A stretch of DNA of 64,000 bases from Margaritifera margaritifera (GCA_029931535.1 JAQPZY010001500.1:62001-126000), one strand, 5' to 3'; positions 46,336 to 57,790 are shown, counted from the first letter of the stretch. Translations and numbers: made by a program. The notes: a model not told the origin generated them from the sequence alone.

Positions 46336-47910
46336 TTATTGTTGGTACCAAGATTGTGGGTGGGTAGGCAAGGCCCAGAATCCCTCCCAACTAATCGATA
46401 GTGCATCCATGGCCCAAACTTCTGGGTCTGGAACTGGAGAGATGAAGGATGGCAACTTGTGATTCCATCTTGTTGCAAAAAGATCGATCATTGGACACCC
46501 CCATTGTACCCAAAGCTGATGAAAGACTGATTGATATAGGGACCATGCCGCATGAATGACTTGGCCATTTCTGTATAGAGGGTCAGCCAGGACACTGAAT
46601 CTGCCGGAAATGCGCCTGATTTGTACGTTGATATGGAGTTGGTTGCACCAGTGTAGAAACTGCCAAAGCAGAATGTACAGGTCGGGTGAATTGATGCCCC
46701 CTGTTTGAAGAGGTAGGTCAGCACTACCAAGTTGTCCGACATAATCAGGACTGTTTTCCCTGAGAATCTGTCCCTCCAAAATTGAAAGGCATTAATGACG
46801 GCCTTCATTCCAAGTAGGTTGATGTGGAGAGGCAGTTCCCCTGGCTTACACATGCCTATGACTTTATTGAAATCTGGCAACAGGTGGTCTCCCCAACCAT
46901 ACAAACTGGCATCAGTACATACTGTCTCTTCTGATTGGGGCTTCTCCAGAGGAATTCCTGTCGTGAGCCAACCTGAGTTGCACCACTGACACAGGAATGA
47001 TCACACCTCGTTCGTGATCATGACCTTTTGATCAAGGGGACTGGAAATGGGCGCCATTGAGCCAGCAATGTCATCTATAATGGGCGCATAAAAAGATGGC
47101 CAAGCAGAATCAAGTCTGCTGCCATGTTGAATAATCTGAGGAGTTGCAAGAACTCTCTCACTGAAATATAAGTCCTGTTGGAAACGGACTTGATGAGTTT
47201 GATGATCAGTATTACACGAACTTGAAGAAGTCATACCAGATTGAGATGGGTGGTAAACTCCATACCCAGGAGGACAAAACACTAGGATGCATGAAGGTTG
47301 GACTTTTCCCAGTTCACGAGAAAACCGAGATGATTCAATAAGGATAGGAGATCGTTCCTGCCCTTTAGAAGAATAGAACTTACCATATATTTCTGGAGGA
47401 TGTCGTCCAAGTATACCGCTGTTGCTGTAGATGAAGTTGACTGGAACAGGGTGATGATGCAATCCATGATTTTTGTTCAAGACCCAGGGATTGATGTCTA
47501 GACCTAACGGAAGAACTTGAAATTGGTAAATCTTTGTCATGGTAAGCAACACGAAGAAATTTCCGTGATGCCGGGTGGACAGGGATGTAAAAATATGCAT
47601 TGGTCAGATCGAGACTGATGGCATACTTGTCCCTTCTGATGGAGAGTCGTATCGCTCTCACCATTTCCGTTGGCCTTTTGTAAGGAAAAGTCTTGAATAA
47701 AACCCCAGAGATTGTGTTTTTCTCACAGTCTCCACCGCCCTTTTGTCAAGGAGTGACCGTAACTCCTGTTGTAGAATATTGTCTTTCTCCTGATCTGATG
47801 GTACATCCATTAGAAGGGGAGAGGAAGAAAGAGGAGGGGTTAGATAAATGAAAGCTGAAATCCCTCCAAAATGATATGGATCACCCATTCGTTTTTCAGG
47901 AAATAGGTTG
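46336..47910 (-). pseudogene. Reverse transcriptase and RNase H of DIRS E
   Basis: The RT N-terminus in 48251-47658 ends LRSLLDKRAVETV and LGFYSRLFLTKG. 47664-47380 carries ISLDLTNAYFYIPVHPASRK (first catalytic aspartate block). 47467-47282 has TAVYLDDILQKY with an intact YLDD motif and HLGFLVNWEKSNL after it. RNase H follows: MYGWGDHLLPDFNKVIG, VLIMSDNLVVLTYLFKQGAS, NVQIRRISGRFSVLADPLYR, then WNHKLPSFISPVPDPEVWAM. Four or more frame changes occur between blocks. Copies cDNA from the element RNA in the intact form. Confidence 0.85.
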
Positions 47911-49700
47911 ATCCAACAAGATTGGAAGTGCAGGAGTCTGGCACCCACCGGTAGGCTCTCTACGGGCAGTGGGGTTGGTAGGTCAGCGTTGAGAGTTAGG
48001 ATGCTTGGAGGAGGAGAAAATTTGGTTTCTTGCTCACCCTCCCACCACAAGGTTGCCTCTTCTAAATGGTTGGTCGTAAAAGATCCATTTTCTTTTGCTT
48101 GCCTATCATTGATATGCTGTGGTAGGGGCAGATTGGTCTTAAAAGACTGTGCTGAGTGGGCGGTGAGTTGGAGGGGCAGATCCTGAGCTGCCTGCCTCCG
48201 AACTTCTTCAATTTTGCCTCCAAAGAGTAATGGCGAGCCAGTTGGCGTCATCCGTTATGCCAGGGTGTGATGTGGCTGGAGCAATGTGGAATGCAAATAT
48301 GCATCGCATTGTATTAGGTCAAGATTTGCAGAGGCAGTCAGAGCATTTGCCATGGAATGCTGAGCTGCCCTGTTAATGACCCAAGGAATCCAGGCCATTG
48401 CCTCCCAGCTTCGATGTGGCATGAAACACATTCTTGTCCACTTTATAAAAAAGTTGGGCAGCCATGTGGACAGCAACTAAATTCTTAACCAGAACTGGGC
48501 ATTCAGTATGGAAGGTGTCAGAGTTTGTTTCATACCAGCGTGATGAGAATGTTGCTGGTACTTGGGGAAGCAGCCAGAAGGATGGAGTCTCTTCCTCATT
48601 GTCGATATCTACCGAAGCCTCGACCTTATAGTCATGCATGGTGGTAGGGGGTGGAGGGCATTCTGAAAGCGACAACATTTGGTATAGCTCTTTGACAGCA
48701 GCCTTAAAGCTGAACTGAGTCCACTCCATGGTTGGATCTGAGTAAAGCTGTTGTTCAGGAGTATCTTCACACTCAATGTGTGTAGTGTCCTGTTCTGTTC
48801 TGCCTCCATATCCGGATAAACCATCTCAGGTGGCATAGATGATGCAATGCCGTCATCTCTATGTAAGTCACAGTAACTATCCTCATGGTAAGCCATGAAG
48901 ATATGGTAAGCCGGCTCTGCTGGACGAATGTGTTGTACTGGTACGGACGGCTGATTGGCCAGGAGTATGGTCGGCACGGTTACCAGCCGTGTTGAAGGCA
49001 GTCAAGTTGGTGCCAGTACTGGACGTGCTGTGGGCATGGCTAAATGAACAAATCTATCACTAAAATCCCCATCATAATATGTTTGTGTAGCTGTATGCCC
49101 GGCGAGACAGATGGATCTATCACTAAGATCCCGGTAATTGTAATTGTATGTAGCTGTGTGCATGGTAGGACTGACAGATCTATCATTAAGATCTCCGTGA
49201 TTGTAGAGAGATGAAGTCGTAGGCCTGGCAAAATGAATGGATCTATCACTAAGATCCCCATAATTGTAATTGTATGTAGCCATAGCATGGAAGGATGGAC
49301 AGATCTTCATTAAGATCTCCATAATTGTAGGGAGATGAAAGCTGCAGGCCTGGCCAGACGGACGGATCTTTCAGTAACATCCCCTGATTGAGACGACTTG
49401 ACTGGCTGGACGGCCAGCTTGGTTGGCTGGATGATCGTGGACAGCTCTGGACAGCGATACGGTAGTATAGGATGTATCCATTGGATCTGATAAAACCACA
49501 TGGGCCCTGACTTACAGGCCATGCACATGTGGGGGTGACTTGCACCTCCTGGGCTGCCTAAAAATGGGGGTACACTATTCCATTGTATCATAATTACCTG
49601 TCCATACACTCTCAGACTATATGGCGCACACACTGCATGGTACTGACAAAGTACATTTGTACACGCAAGGCATAGACTAGGCATGTATACCAGCTGTAGA
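47911..49700 (-). pseudogene. Gag-like region of DIRS E with an N-terminal peptide repeat
   Basis: The C-terminal end (about 48251-47911) joins RT and includes VGARLLHFQSCWINLFPEK, a motif found at the gag/pol border of these elements. The middle (48977-48255) includes SECPPPPTTMHDYKVEASVD, with the poly-proline stretch equivalent to the one in copies A-C. The N-terminal part (49390-49030) is an about 80-bp tandem repeat, described separately. Function is presumed packaging of element RNA. Confidence 0.6.
49030..49390 (-). repeat. Intragenic minisatellite, about 80-bp units, in gag of DIRS E
   Basis: Four to five units contain GGATCTATCACTAAGATCCC and (C)CATAATTGTAATTGTATGTAG or variants. 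In the minus frame they encode YNYGDLSDRSIHLARPT, YNYRDLSDRSICLAGHT, YDGDFSDRFVHLAMPT-type peptides of about 27 residues. Unit length varies by a few bases. Confidence 0.85.
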
Positions 49701-49986
49701 GGAATGATTAATACACACTATAAATCCAAATTTCTGGATGGATGGTTAAAATTCACTTCGATATTGTCATGAATTGATGGTAGGTTTTTCATACGATGTT
49801 GACTGCACGACAGTGAAGCTTAAAAACTACCGACACCTGGTGGTGGCAAGGGGAGGTAATGGGCAAGAGTTATTGCCCTTTGTCTATATAATATAGACAC
49901 AAAAGACAAATTTTCGTCTTTTAGTAGGGCTGGAGGTAGCAGGCTTATATCCTAATGTTAATGTGATCGGGGAACGTATTTTAAGG

Positions 49987-50311
49987 AGAAATCCATCAGA
50001 CTGAGTAGACATCAACTACTTGTAGTAGGCACTTAATCCCTTGCCCCTCTGTCCGGATGTAGTGGGCAATCCGTAATCCAAGATGCGTTTACTGTATATC
50101 AGTAGATATGAGGAGAATCGAATGGAGATAATTTGTTATCTTGATAAACAGAATCCAATACACTAATATCTGTGGTTAAGATAAAAAGAATACAATTCCT
50201 AGATCTCCAATGTTGAACATTCGTCATCATGCAGAACATGAATCAAACGTCTATATCATAATTTCTAAACCAAATACAGTATACAAGAGATTCAAAACAA
50301 GTAAAACTTAC
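49987..50311. other. No gene seen between DIRS E and the 50312 exon
   Basis: Unique-looking AT-rich sequence of about 325 bp. Confidence 0.5.
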
Positions 50312-50446
50312 CTGAAAACAGAAGACAAGCTGTCTGTGTCATCATCATATGAGCTGTCTGTGTCAACATCAGAATTTGCTATTCGTTGAGCTTGGTTTTT
50401 ATCTCCGAACACAGGCATATTAAGTAGTTTAATGGTTTCATGGAAT
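50312..50446 (-). CDS. Candidate host-gene internal exon (135 nt), product unknown
   Basis: Strong splice sites on the minus strand: acceptor TTCTTTTTGTTCAG (plus 50447 on) and donor TTTTCAG|GTAAGTTTT (plus 50303-50312). The exon is 135 nt, symmetric, phase 2 at both ends (one base, 44 codons, two bases). The peptide includes FHETIKLLNMPVFGDKNQ and AQRIANSDVDTDSSYDDDTD, ending DSLSSVF. The acidic D/S-rich tail fits a disordered regulatory segment. No family is recognised. Its exit phase matches the entry phase of the exon at 8576-8840 and one of the open phases of the 42/45-nt units, so one long gene is possible but unproven. Confidence 0.55.
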
Positions 50447-51462
50447 CTGAACAAAAAGAATAGCAATTCATAAATTTGTGATAACAAAATTCTTGAAGTC
50501 AGTAATGTTGCTATTGATTTTAACACATAAACTGAAACTTTGTCTGCCTTGACAGACAAGTTTTGTAAATACTAAATGACCCCTGAACGTAATGAAATGG
50601 GATGAATTATTATCTCTCCTCACAGATTTACTTTTTCAGGGGACGCAGGATATCTCTTTCATGCCCAAGCACTGTATTTACAATCAATTAAATATTTTCT
50701 CCAATATTATCTTCTAATACCGGGTAAGTCAAATCTTTTACTGTCTCATCTGATGAATTTTTCTGCTAGTATTTTTTGTTGGATTGCTGATCACATATAT
50801 TTGTGTCACATATTTATCTTATCCCCTAAAACTGAAATGGCTGTGCCTAAAATATGTTTGTGTTCAATTTGGTGAGGCTGATTATTGATGAACCTGTCAT
50901 GGTCCAAATATACAAATTTGGATGTGTGTGAGCTTGATTAGTTCCATACTACATCACTATGACATCAATGCACTGTGTAGCACAAAACAAAAATTGAGAA
51001 AAATATGAGTTCTAATTCTGAAAATGTACCAATTTGGTTTGACAAAGATTCACCAACTGTGATTGATAGTTTTGATATAAAAGTCCAATGTTTGATGGTT
51101 CTTGGAAAAAATAACCAAATTTGTAACAGTCCATTTGAGAATAAAGAATCTGGTGGGTATATACATGCTGATTTCTACTAGTTCCTTTGATTTAGTCAGA
51201 TGGTAGGGGATTTCTGCAGCATTTTTTAAACCTATGTAAAAGGCATTAAGTGGTTTTCCAATCTACCATGGTTTAAAGTCAAATTATTCAATACTGATGT
51301 ATACTTCCTGTTGCGTTGTCATAACTGGATGTAATAAATCTGGCTGCTCAAGTTTTGGTTTCTTCAAATTCATCCTGCAATACATTGAGGTGGGGTGGAG
51401 GCAAATTGTACATGAACATTCTAAAATAGGTCTAACTAAGCCTATGAAAGATAATTCTGTCA
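50447..51462. other. No gene seen; likely intron or intergenic
   Basis: AT-rich sequence, no recognisable domain, repeat boundary or additional splice-flanked frame. Confidence 0.45.
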
Positions 51463-52490
51463 CATTTTGTATGTATGTATGTAGTAGTGTTTATGGCACC
51501 TCAGCACAAAAGGGACTAAGTAGTGCCAACAAAAGGTTTATTTTTAAAAAAATGTAAAGGAGAATTTCACAAAAATTTTGGAAATTAAACTCATCCAAAA
51601 AATGTAAAATTCAGTGCACAGATAATGGCAACACATGTAAAGTCATTAAAAGAAGATTAAAATTTGTTGTATAAGCCACATTCCCTTCAAAATTCCAAAA
51701 TTTTCTTGAGCAGTAGGGCCTCAGTTTCTTCAAGCAGTTCATATCAAAATACTTTTCTGTCTCACAAGGTGGAAATCAATACACTTGAGAAGAATGTGCT
51801 CCACTGTCAGCGGACACTGGCAGGGTACACACTCCGGTCGGGGTTCACCCTTCAGGAAGCATGCACGAGTCAGGTATGTGTGTTCGATACATGATCAGCA
51901 CAATATCACTGCATCTCTCCAATTTGTTCTATACAAGAGATACCACTCACCAATAGAAGGTTGGACATATTCTTAAGTTTGTGTCGTTTTCAGTCCACAC
52001 ATTTTCCCCAAGTATGACAAACATGCTGATTTATACAATATATGAAGTCGATATATGGAATCTTCCAATCAGAAATGGGTGACTGCAGGGCAGCTTTGGC
52101 TGCTTTATCTGCCCTTTCATACCCCTTTATGCCAATGTGAATAGGCAGCCAACAGTACCAAATACTTTTCCCAGACTGTATGAGAACATCATGTTTCTGT
52201 AATATCTGGAATATTAATGGGTTGTCATATTTAAGATTCTGCAATGCTTTCAATGTGGAAAGGAAACTTTGTCCCCATCTTTTGAACTGTCTATATACAG
52301 GGACATATGGCTATGATATAAGACTCCGATTTCACTGAATTTACTCTGAAAAAGGAGAGGATTAGTTGACGGCTTTTTTAATTTGCAAGGGTAAAAAATA
52401 TTATTTTGTGAGGTTTTGGTAACCACGGTGGTGATTTGGGAATACAGAATTTTGCAATATTTCCAACAATGATTTTTTTTTTCTATTTCT
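51463..52490 (-). mobile_element. 5'-truncated LINE (jockey/I-like) with RNase H domain
   Basis: Minus strand. Near 52310 the frame reads FSEIGVLYHSHMSLYIDSSK followed by DGDKV, the first aspartate block of a LINE RNase H. After a frame change the 52253-51990 frame gives CWLPIHIGIKGYERADKAAK, the conserved RNase H end (normally SH-x-GI-x-GNE-x-AD). Further on LTRACFLKGEPRPECVPCQC and PLTVEHILLKC form the C-terminal CCHC-like zinc motif. The 3' end at 51463-51520 is GGCACTACTTAGTCCCTTTT, GTGCTGAGGTGCCATAAACA and a (CATA)n tail. Confidence 0.78.
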
Positions 52491-52656
52491 AAGTGAGGAC
52501 AAATTCATATGCCAAAAGGTGGAATGCAGCTTGGTTTCTGAATGTACGAGGTTTGGTATTTGGGCCTAAACACTACATAACATGTGGGGTTAGTTGGATT
52601 AGAAGATAGTTTGGTAGAATGATGAGAAGTTATGTCTAACCCTGGTAGTGCGGAAG

Positions 52657-53528
52657 CCATAAATATATGGTTTACGTTACCCGAATCTATATGCGGTAAC
52701 CATATTTATATGGTCACAACACGGCGTCTTCTGTATGCGTTAGCGGGTTACTAGAAACACCGAAATACACTGAAAAACCGAAATACTCACCGAAATACAC
52801 ATGTATTTACATGTTCTCTCTGTACATATCGGTTTTCACACACAAATTATTATTTGTTTTTGTTTGAAGAGTAATATAAAGCAAAATAAAATATGATTTA
52901 TGTGATTTTGATACGAATTATTTACTTTTTTCCTATTTATAGCACAATTCATGTAATGACGTCACTCGGTCGTACTTGATTCGACAGACCTGATACATGC
53001 CTAATCGTAGTAATACATACACAGAGTGAAAGTGAAAAGTATCGAAGTATCAAAAGTATTTGCCAACATTATATTATATATTTACTATAACTTTTAATGA
53101 TATAGTTTTTGACAAATAAATAACATTTAATTTAATTTTTGTTTAAAAGGTTTCCAAATATTTGGCAATAGTGAAACATGTACTTATATATACTGCTTTT
53201 GATGATAAGACAGTTGATTGTAAGGGTGTTAAGAAAGTCTTCTTCTTGGAAATATGTGAACTGGGAATATTCATAAAGGATTCGGAATTGACAAAGACCC
53301 GTTTGTTCTTTCTGGGACAGACATTTGTGTCCACATTATGCATGCTGCGGGAGATGCGGATTTGTTCACTGCCCTTCCAACAACATTACGATTAAAAGGT
53401 TCTGATGCAAACTCGGCTTGTAACTGTGGCGGATAATAAGAACGAATGGGTTTTGAGATGCTGGCACTTAGTGCATAAGTGTGTATTTCGGTGTTTCTAG
53501 TAACCGTGCGGTAGCCATAAAAATATGG
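52657..53528. repeat. Three CCAT(A/T)nATGG palindromic motifs and a perfect 25-bp inverted repeat
   Basis: CCATAAATATATGG at 52657-52670, CCATATTTATATGG at 52700-52713 and CCATAAAAATATGG at 53515-53528, each just after TGCGG(A/T)A(G/A). Between them a perfect 25-bp inverted repeat starts GGTTACTAGAAACACC at 52746-52770 and its complement at 53481-53505. The arms are directly flanked by TGCGTTAGC and TGCGGTAGC, which could be a 9-bp target duplication with one mismatch, or simply further copies of the TGCGG motif. Confidence 0.75.
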
Positions 53529-53729
53529 TTCCTTACAATGACGTAAACGGATGTTGAATCTCCACCAATCATTAAGCACGTGCTAAAAATATTATATAGA
53601 ATACCACACAAGATGGTCCAATAATTATCACGCTCATATGTGATTGATGTATAGCCGAAAAAATATGGGAAACGAATATCAATTTTGCTGGGAGATTTGG
53701 TTGTCAAAGACGACATCGATATAAACAAT

Positions 53730-54717
53730 ATGGCGGTTGTGTAAGGTGACGAGGAAATTTTTTTGCGCGAGTTGGTGGGAGATGAGGATAGTGAGAGTGA
53801 GTTTGAGATGTTTGATGAGGCTGATGTTGGTGAGGAAGACGGTAGAGATTTTGGTGACAGAGAAAATGATATTTTAGAGGAGTGGGAAGTTGGAGATATA
53901 TCTGTCAGAACAGAGCGCAGTTTCACGTCTCTACCTGGGTTACGGGCACCTGTTGTGGAACTTAAAGAGCCTCTGGATTATTTAAATCTTTTCATTAAGG
54001 ATGATGACTACGATGAAATTGCTACAGAGACAAATAGGTAAGTTAATCTTTCATAAATACGGAATAAAATGGCATTCACAATAACTCAGCTCCAATAATC
54101 ACCAGTTACATTTTATTTCTATTTTATAATTTATAATTGCCAGTTATTAGATCTATGACATTTAATACAACCATATAAAAATGAAGATTTTTTGTTCCAT
54201 CAATAACAAAGGCATTTACATAATTTGGCGTTACAGATGGGGGTTGATTATATATCTCTCTATAGTATATGTGAATTAAGTCAGTGATTTAACAAATATA
54301 ATTTCAACTCTTAATTATGTTAATAACATATATAACCTACAAAAATGTGGTGTTGAGACTGAGCAAAAAATATAGATTCAAGTAATCTGGTACATAATTT
54401 TTTTTTTAAAAAATGATATTTGAATTAATGAAAAAATTATTTCAATGTCAATATAGTGAATTTTTTTTAATGTATTTTTGTACTGTGATATAGCTAACTT
54501 AGTGTCTGGGTGTGTTTATTTCAATCCACAATTCTTTCACATTATTATTTCAGATATGCTAATGAGTTTTTGCAGCAGAATCGTGATGTCTTGAAACCAA
54601 AATCCAGGTTTTGGCACTGGTGTGATACCAGTGGAAAGGAAATTAAAGTTTTTCTTTCCCTAACTATCGCAGTGGGACTGATCATGATGCAAGATATCCA
54701 GGTGTGTATCTTTGTTT

Positions 54718-54795
<78 letters not shown>

Positions 54796-56015
54796 ATGCA
54801 AAATGTTTTTATTTTCTTCAAAGTAACAAAATATATTTATTTGCTCATTTTAATAAGTTCTCTTATCTTTTAACCAAAGTATGTAATGTATGTGACAAAT
54901 CAATGGAATATAATACCAAACTTTATTTGGCATGTGCTTTCTATATGCAGGACTATTGGAGCACAGATCCAGTGGTGTCAACACCATTTTTCCCCTAAGT
55001 CATGTCAAGGGATAGATTTCTCATCATCATGAGCTTTTTTCATCTGTGCAACAATGCAGAGTATATTGCCGGAGGTAATATCAAATTTTTTTAAACACTT
55101 ATCAAAACATGTCAAGTCCTATTCATATTTTAATACTTTTCTAATAATAAAAAGCTCTGATATTTAGATTAAATTACAAAGTTTGTTGATTTGGGTGAAA
55201 TACAATGAATGTTTATTTCGGTGAAAGATAAAGTCTGTTGATAAACGATGGATGTTATAATATTGTCCCAAGTAGAATAACATGACAAAAAGTGTCAAAA
55301 TTATGTAAATTATGAGCCATACTTGTAAAAAAAATACACTGTAGTACTTATTATTCATAATTGTTATAATATTGTCTAATGTTGATTTCAGGTGTTCCTG
55401 GTCATAATCCAGTCAGAAAACTTGGACATGTCTTCAGTAACATGATCATCAGATTTGGTAGTGTTTTTGTACCAAATAGGTACCTGTCCTTAGACAAGGG
55501 GATGATCCCATCGAGGGGCAAATTGGCATTCAGGGTTTATAATCCCGATAAACCAATCAAGTATGGCATCAAGTCTTATATGGTCTGCGACTCTACTAAT
55601 ATTATATAAAATATCCTCTCCAGATGCAGTAAAAATGCCTCAGCATGTGTTTAGGAGAAAATTAATATCCCAGATTGTTGAAACTGCTGGCTTTGTTGCA
55701 GAAATCCATAGAGGAAGAACCAGACCATCAGGAGGGGTCCTATTGAGGCTAGAGGGTCGACATTTTCTATGCAAAATCACAAATGAAAATTCTGAGTATA
55801 ATCAGAAGATGTGTGTAGTTTGTGGTCAAGCAGAGAAACAAATGCTTGCCTCAGAGGGAATACAAAAGAGGCGTGCTGGGAGAACAACTACCATGAAATG
55901 TGGACAGTGTGATGTGCCACTTTGTGTTACTCCTTGCTTTGAAATATACAACACAAAGAAGGAGTACACAGTAGCATACAAGAGGATGCGACTGGCACAA
56001 AATAATGATGATTAA
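53730..56015 (+). pseudogene. piggyBac-type transposase pseudogene with three introns and an internal deletion
   Basis: Exons 53730-54037, 54554-54701, 54951-55074 and 55392-56015, all GT-AG. The frame joins cleanly (NR|YANEF, DIQ|DYW, AG|GVPGHNP). It begins with an acidic N-terminus, LVGDEDSESEFEMFDEADVG. The DDE domain shows FGSVFVPNRYLSLDKGMIPS and KPIKYGIKSYMVCDSTN, which hold the first two catalytic aspartates. Sequence then jumps near 55605 to the C-terminus, so the third aspartate region is deleted. The end has a cysteine-rich zinc domain (CVVCGQAEK ... MKCGQCDVPLCVTPCFEIYN). In-frame stops lie at 53742 and 54996. Intact relatives cut and paste at TTAA sites. Confidence 0.85.
54719..54791. 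repeat. (TA)n microsatellite in intron 2 of the piggyBac pseudogene
   Basis: About 36 uninterrupted TA dinucleotides between the donor at 54702 and the acceptor at 54949-54950. Confidence 0.97.
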
Positions 56016-57120
56016 TTTTAGACAATGTGGTCTTACATGTGGAATGAACCAAAGTAGAAAGAAATACAAGTACCGGATATAAATTGTTATTAAATATTTT
56101 AATTGATCCTAAACCAAACAGGTGAAAATTTAATGCTTTAACCACTGCCTTTATCAGGTATTTGGTCCCCCGAGATATAATATGAATTGCTTTTTGAAAC
56201 ATATAAATCTGTAATTGTAATGTTCCAATTTTAATGGAGTGTAACATTTTATATATTTTCTCAATCTATGTTCATAACCAGAATTTTCATTTGTGAAATA
56301 ATATGCAAGAAGGTATTTAGTGGTGGACTACGAAATCATAATTAATTTATTGACACGTTAATATTTGCATATTAAATGATACATACTACATATTTTCATG
56401 CTCATTAACAGCATTTCTGTTTTTTAATAATTGCCATCAAATGTTTCTTCTTGCTGTTGGTTTGGTTGGATATGGCTTATTTCACATGTTTCTCACACAC
56501 ATTGAACAGTTTGCAAATTAAAATGTTACTGTTTCAGTCGTCTTATTATTATTATATTTCTGTTACCCCTTCCCTCCTCTGTCGTCCCTTTCATTTCATG
56601 CCTGATTTTCTAAAATTGTTTAACAAAATCACTAAAATTGAAAAAAAAAAAAAAAATTATACTTGTGCTAATTGCCTGAGTTTAATCCACTCACTATCAT
56701 GTCATACTTGTTATTTATCTCGTGTTACTTTGAAAGGATAATTAACAAAAACACATTTTGATAACCTTTAATATGTCCAAGTATGTCAATCCAGAGTGAT
56801 AACAAGGTCAACCAATCAAATGCAAGATCACCTCTTTAATATGCATATTTCTTGAATCTAAAGGTTCCAGTACATATTGCAATTATTTCTTTCGGCTGAG
56901 ATTTTCTAAAGTTCCTTCAAAAAAAATTTGAAATACATGTACAATTTTATGAAATTTTGTCATTTTCATTTGCATTAAATTACATTTCTGGATGATCGGA
57001 ATCGCAAATCCCACTTTCATACCCAATAAAAATCAGACATAATTCAGTTATAAACAAGAAAAAGAATTCAGGTGTACATGTCGTTTTTCACTCCAAAATG
57101 ATAATAAAGTTTTGTAGTTC
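56016..57120. other. No gene seen; one copy of a CCTCTGTCGTCCC repeat at 56561-56620
   Basis: The segment 56561-56620 (CCTCTGTCGTCCC, TCATTTCATGCCTGATTT) recurs in the same orientation at 58671-58725, where it starts TTTAACCCTTTCGTCC. A poly-A run is at about 56641-56657. No coding region is recognised. Confidence 0.7.
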
Positions 57121-57790
57121 CTTCTTACTCCAAAACTCCTAACCTACAGTATAGATTATTGGTAAAAAATTGCCAGTCGAATATGATTTTGCAAGATCAC
57201 AGGCAGGTCATCTGCATAAATAACAGGCACAAGAGGTCAGAGGAAATATACTTGTGGAACACCTGTATTCATAATCTTGGACTGCAGTATGAAAGCTTGC
57301 ATTAATTGGAGCAAATATTGTTTTATATTTGATAGATATTCACAAAACCAGAGTACAGATAATTAAGTAAAGAAAAAATGCAAGTAGTAAATAGAGTTAA
57401 ATTCAATCCCCGAGTGAAATAAAAGTAGAATGAGAATTAACAATTATCTCTAAAACTTTGGAACATAGTGACAGAACAGATACTGAGTGTTAATTGCCTT
57501 GATCTGATTAACCACCTTTCCTAAAAATACACGTAGCTAAAACAAATGCAATTTCCCAGATGTTTGGAATTTTACCTGTTTTTAATGAGATATTAATTAT
57601 GTCGGCAAGAATAAATCGGAGCAAATATTTTCCTGAGTTTAGAGATTTGGTGGTTGTCAATGCCAGAAGCTGGGTTTTTTTATCAGAGAAGTCTTTCAAT
57701 ACATTATGAACAAATACAGCAGATACAGCATGAAAGGTGAATTTTGTATTCCACCATGGTAAGAATTTCTGCAAATAACACAATGCAAAT
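57121..57790 (-). mobile_element. LINE reverse transcriptase fragment, heavily mutated
   Basis: The frame 57783-57508 reads RFILADIINISLKTGKIPNI and WEIAFVLATCIFRKGG, the LINE RT segment that normally reads sLxtGxxPxxWkxaxVxPIfKKGd. After several stops and frame changes, GVPQVYFL-stop-PLVPVIYADDLPVIL appears at about 57260-57170, with the YADD polymerase motif at 57207-57218. Many disruptions make this an old fragment. Its 5' and 3' ends were not found. Confidence 0.72.

Larger units (their letters stand above)
44558..49986 (-). mobile_element. DIRS-type retrotransposon E, distinct family, both ITRs and ICR present
   Basis: The left ITR (about 44607-44755) and right ITR (about 49820-49975) are reverse complements: GATCACATTAACGTTAGGAT and GGTAGCAGGCTTATATCCTA, CCCATTACCTCCCCTTGC and its complement, with the same order of landmarks. 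The left extension (GCAAATTTGTAAGTAAATTA) is complementary to 44833-44866, and the next bases (TATGTTCCCCGATCAC, about 44875-44890) are complementary to the right terminus, so 44825-44905 is the internal complementary region. Coding order on the minus strand is gag, RT, RNase H, tyrosine recombinase. Its sequence differs from copies A-D. Frameshifts are present, but key catalytic residues survive. Confidence 0.9.

Noticed and set aside
52657..52670. SRF CArG box
   Set aside because: CArG needs CC, six A/T, GG. These motifs have ten A/T positions between CC and GG.
54510..54998. A 162-residue frame running through the (TA)n block
   Set aside because: It is exon 2, intron 2 and exon 3 of the piggyBac remnant read through; the YIYIYI stretch is the microsatellite.
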